Assembly (NCBI GenBank): GCA_047603135.1
Contig: JBLKOW010000067.1
Coordinates: forward strand, 1 to 5,622
From: JACJVV01 sp047603135
Lineage (GTDB): Archaea > Nanobdellota > Nanobdellia > Woesearchaeales > JACJVV01
DNA: 5,622 nt
Reading direction: 5' to 3'
The position numbers and the translations under genes were made by a program. The notes beneath the pieces were generated by a model. The model was given only the letters and a program-made list of their open reading frames with translations. It searched no databases and was not told where the DNA came from. This document shows positions 4,681 through 5,622 of the stretch, piece after piece; position 1 is the first letter of the stretch; each line of letters starts with the position of its first letter.

Positions 4681-4772
4681 ATTTGAACCGAGAGATCCTT
4701 GCGGAAAACGGTTTGCTCGAATTGGAAAAAGCTGTTCGAGACCGTCGCAATACCAGGTTATGCGATACGGGC
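4668..4772 (-). tRNA. tRNA-Ser(CGA) with intron
   Basis: Read on the minus strand, the 7-bp acceptor stem is GCCCGTA (4772-4766) with TGCGGGC (4675-4669), followed by discriminator G73 (4668); no CCA is encoded. The D arm pairs GCA with TGC and has a GG in its loop (4754-4753). The anticodon stem ACGGT (4745-4741) pairs with ACCGT (4712-4708). The anticodon CGA is at 4738-4736 and reads UCG serine codons. A long variable arm UCC-GCAA-GGA (4705-4696) is diagnostic of serine. The T arm is CTCGG/CCGGG around TTCAAAT (4687-4681). G73 is the usual archaeal serine discriminator. Mature length is 84 nt after removal of the 21-nt intron. Confidence 0.93.
4714..4734 (-). other. Bulge-helix-bulge intron of tRNA-Ser
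   Basis: This 21-nt archaeal tRNA intron is at the canonical 37/38 position. Anticodon-loop bases CTCG (4740-4737) pair with CGAG (4719-4716) in the intron, making the 4-bp central helix. The 5' bulge is AAC (4736-4734) and the 3' bulge is CAA (4715-4713). Cutting after the second base of each bulge removes 4734-4714 and restores a normal 7-nt anticodon loop CUCGAAA. The inner helix is weak. This requires an archaeal splicing endonuclease and ligase. Confidence 0.85.
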
Positions 4773-4794
4773 AACATCTAAATGGTTTACAAGA

Positions 4795-4802
4795 TATTTA
4801 AA
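4795..4802 (-). promoter_or_regulatory. tRNA-Ser TATA box
   Basis: TTTAAATA on the minus strand is centred about 25 nt upstream of the first base of the tRNA, placing transcription start at or 1 nt before the mature 5' end. The precursor would have little or no 5' leader. Confidence 0.6.
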
Positions 4803-4865
4803 AAGTATACGGAGCAATACTAAGAATACCATATCAAACCATAGAATTTACATACCATAAATAAT

Positions 4866-5336
4866 TCAGCGATGAATTAATTGTGGAGGAGAAGCAAGAT
4901 TTCTAAAGAACACATCACGGTTTTCAGGATATACTTCTAACATTACTTCTAATTTTCCAACTACATCTTCACAAAACTCATTAAATTTCCTTTCAGATAC
5001 TAACCCTTGCCAATAGAGACGACTTCTGCTTCGTTCATTATGCGCCAAGCTTAAAAAAAATTGACTATTATGTATATCTCCAGGTATAAAACGAAAATCC
5101 AAATGGTCAGGATAATCAAAATTTAGCTTTTCATCAGTATGAACACTGAGAACAATTTCATTTTTACCTACATCTAAATTTCGACTAAGATAACCATCGT
5201 CAGAAAATGTTGTCAATGGACGAAATAATATATTAAAGCGAGTCATAGGTGGATTATGAGAAGTTCCGATATACTCCGATTGAGCAATAATTTCACGTAG
5301 ATACTGACGACAGTATTTTGTTGCTTCTTTATACAT
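4866..5336 (-). CDS. Uncharacterised protein, 156 residues
   Basis: I do not recognise this protein. It is soluble-looking, with no signal peptide or membrane helix. Residues 1-20 form a charged helix (MYKEATKYCRQYLREIIAQS). Residues 32-95 look beta-rich (RFNILFRPL, NEIVLSVHT, HLDFRFIPG). Residues 96-145 look helical (SLAHNERSRS, KFNEFCEDVVGKLEVMLEVY). Cysteines are isolated. The ATG at 5336 follows a TATA box (5359-5366) by the distance expected for a leaderless transcript, and no other start is better placed. The gene has the base composition of its surroundings and is a single intact frame. The neighbour upstream on the same strand (5405-5622) ends 68 bp before this start. Beyond its stop lie the tRNA promoter and the toxin-antitoxin pair, which may suggest an accessory or defence-type setting, but that is weak. 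Confidence 0.75.
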   Translation of the reverse strand: MYKEATKYCRQYLREIIAQSEYIGTSHNPPMTRFNILFRPLTTFSDDGYLSRNLDVGKNEIVLSVHTDEKLNFDYPDHLDFRFIPGDIHNSQFFLSLAHNERSRSRLYWQGLVSERKFNEFCEDVVGKLEVMLEVYPENRDVFFRNLASPPQLIHR

Positions 5337-5358
5337 GATTTACAGAAAGGGATTGTCA

Positions 5359-5366
5359 TTTATAAA
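5359..5366 (-). promoter_or_regulatory. TATA box of the 156-residue gene
   Basis: TTTATAAA is a near-palindromic TATA box centred 26 nt upstream of the ATG at 5336. A transcript starting there would be leaderless. No Shine-Dalgarno sequence is visible. Confidence 0.55.
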
Positions 5367-5404
5367 TACAATTTAGGTATAATTAATATATTAAAATAAA
5401 TAGA

Positions 5405-5622
5405 TTAATTTTTGAATTGAACTTTTTTAAATTCAGTACTCACTATTTCTTTATTTACATCTTGTAAAGGATATTGATTAAATAATAACGTCTTAAGTTT
5501 TCTTGTAATTCGGGGGTCATTATATTTTTCTCTTAATAAAAATGCTGCAAACTTTCTAAACTCGATGGTCGCCTCAGAAGTTTCATTTTGTAACGTAGGT
5601 GGAACTGACTTAGCAAGAGACT
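5405..5622 (-). CDS. C-terminal end of an uncharacterised protein (partial)
   Basis: An open minus-strand frame runs from the window edge to a TAA at 5407-5405, giving 71 residues with no internal stop and no methionine, so the start lies outside the window. The two bases at 5621-5622 belong to a split codon. The visible part begins SLAKSVPPTLQNE, then a mostly helical, lysine-rich stretch (EFRKFAAFLLREKYNDPRI, residues 20-38), and ends EFKKVQFKN. No conserved motif is recognised. The frame is supported by being the only open one here and by ordinary AT-rich archaeal codon use. Its spacing of 68 bp to the next gene, which has its own TATA box, suggests separate transcription. Confidence 0.6.
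   Translation of the reverse strand, partial: SLAKSVPPTLQNETSEATIEFRKFAAFLLREKYNDPRITRKLKTLLFNQYPLQDVNKEIVSTEFKKVQFKN

Noticed and set aside
4479..4777. Two minus-strand open frames with repeated peptides such as RASARTGTKL and GRQHAQALNS
   Set aside because: They are translations of the tandem repeat, the tRNA gene and the reverse of the HEPN gene.

Overview
The window looks archaeal. It has AT-rich TATA boxes placed so that several transcripts would begin at or next to the start codon (leaderless). Other archaeal signs are a tRNA-Ser gene with a bulge-helix-bulge intron and no encoded CCA, an archaeal-type FtsZ, and an MNT/HEPN toxin-antitoxin pair. The low GC content, single ftsZ gene and HIT gene pair would fit a small-genome DPANN-type or related lineage. 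That placement is an inference, and I cannot name a species.

Layout: (1) 1-155, GC-rich hairpins ending in a T tract on the minus strand, downstream of ftsZ. (2) 156-1229, ftsZ on the minus strand, with a better-supported start (1229) than the longest reading frame (1274). (3) 1230-1895, a long AT-rich divergent intergenic region with hairpins sharing a CGCCAA loop, a tandem repeat, and a roughly 100-bp imperfect inverted repeat just upstream of the next promoter. (4) 1896-3397, two overlapping HIT-domain genes on the plus strand; both encoded proteins lack the catalytic middle histidine, and the first has a long disordered tail. (5) 3398-3793, no convincing gene, but two adjacent long imperfect hairpins (3494-3574 and 3578-3690) and then a promoter whose TATA box sits inside a perfect inverted repeat. 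(6) 3794-4578, an MNT antitoxin/nucleotidyltransferase with an extra N-terminal module, overlapping a HEPN (DUF86/HepT-like) toxin. (7) 4581-4680, a 48-bp tandem repeat that seems to be made of collapsed copies of the adjacent tRNA gene. (8) 4668-4772, tRNA-Ser(CGA) on the minus strand with a 21-nt intron. (9) 4866-5336 and 5405-5622, two unrecognised minus-strand genes, the second cut by the window edge.

Functionally, ftsZ is core cell division, the HIT pair looks like a pseudoenzyme couple, and the MNT-HEPN pair is a defence or stress module. Its promoter architecture suggests autoregulation. The most unusual points are the paired loss of HIT catalytic histidines, the tRNA-derived tandem repeat, the structured non-coding block at 3494-3690, and the repeated CGCCAA-loop hairpins with different stems.
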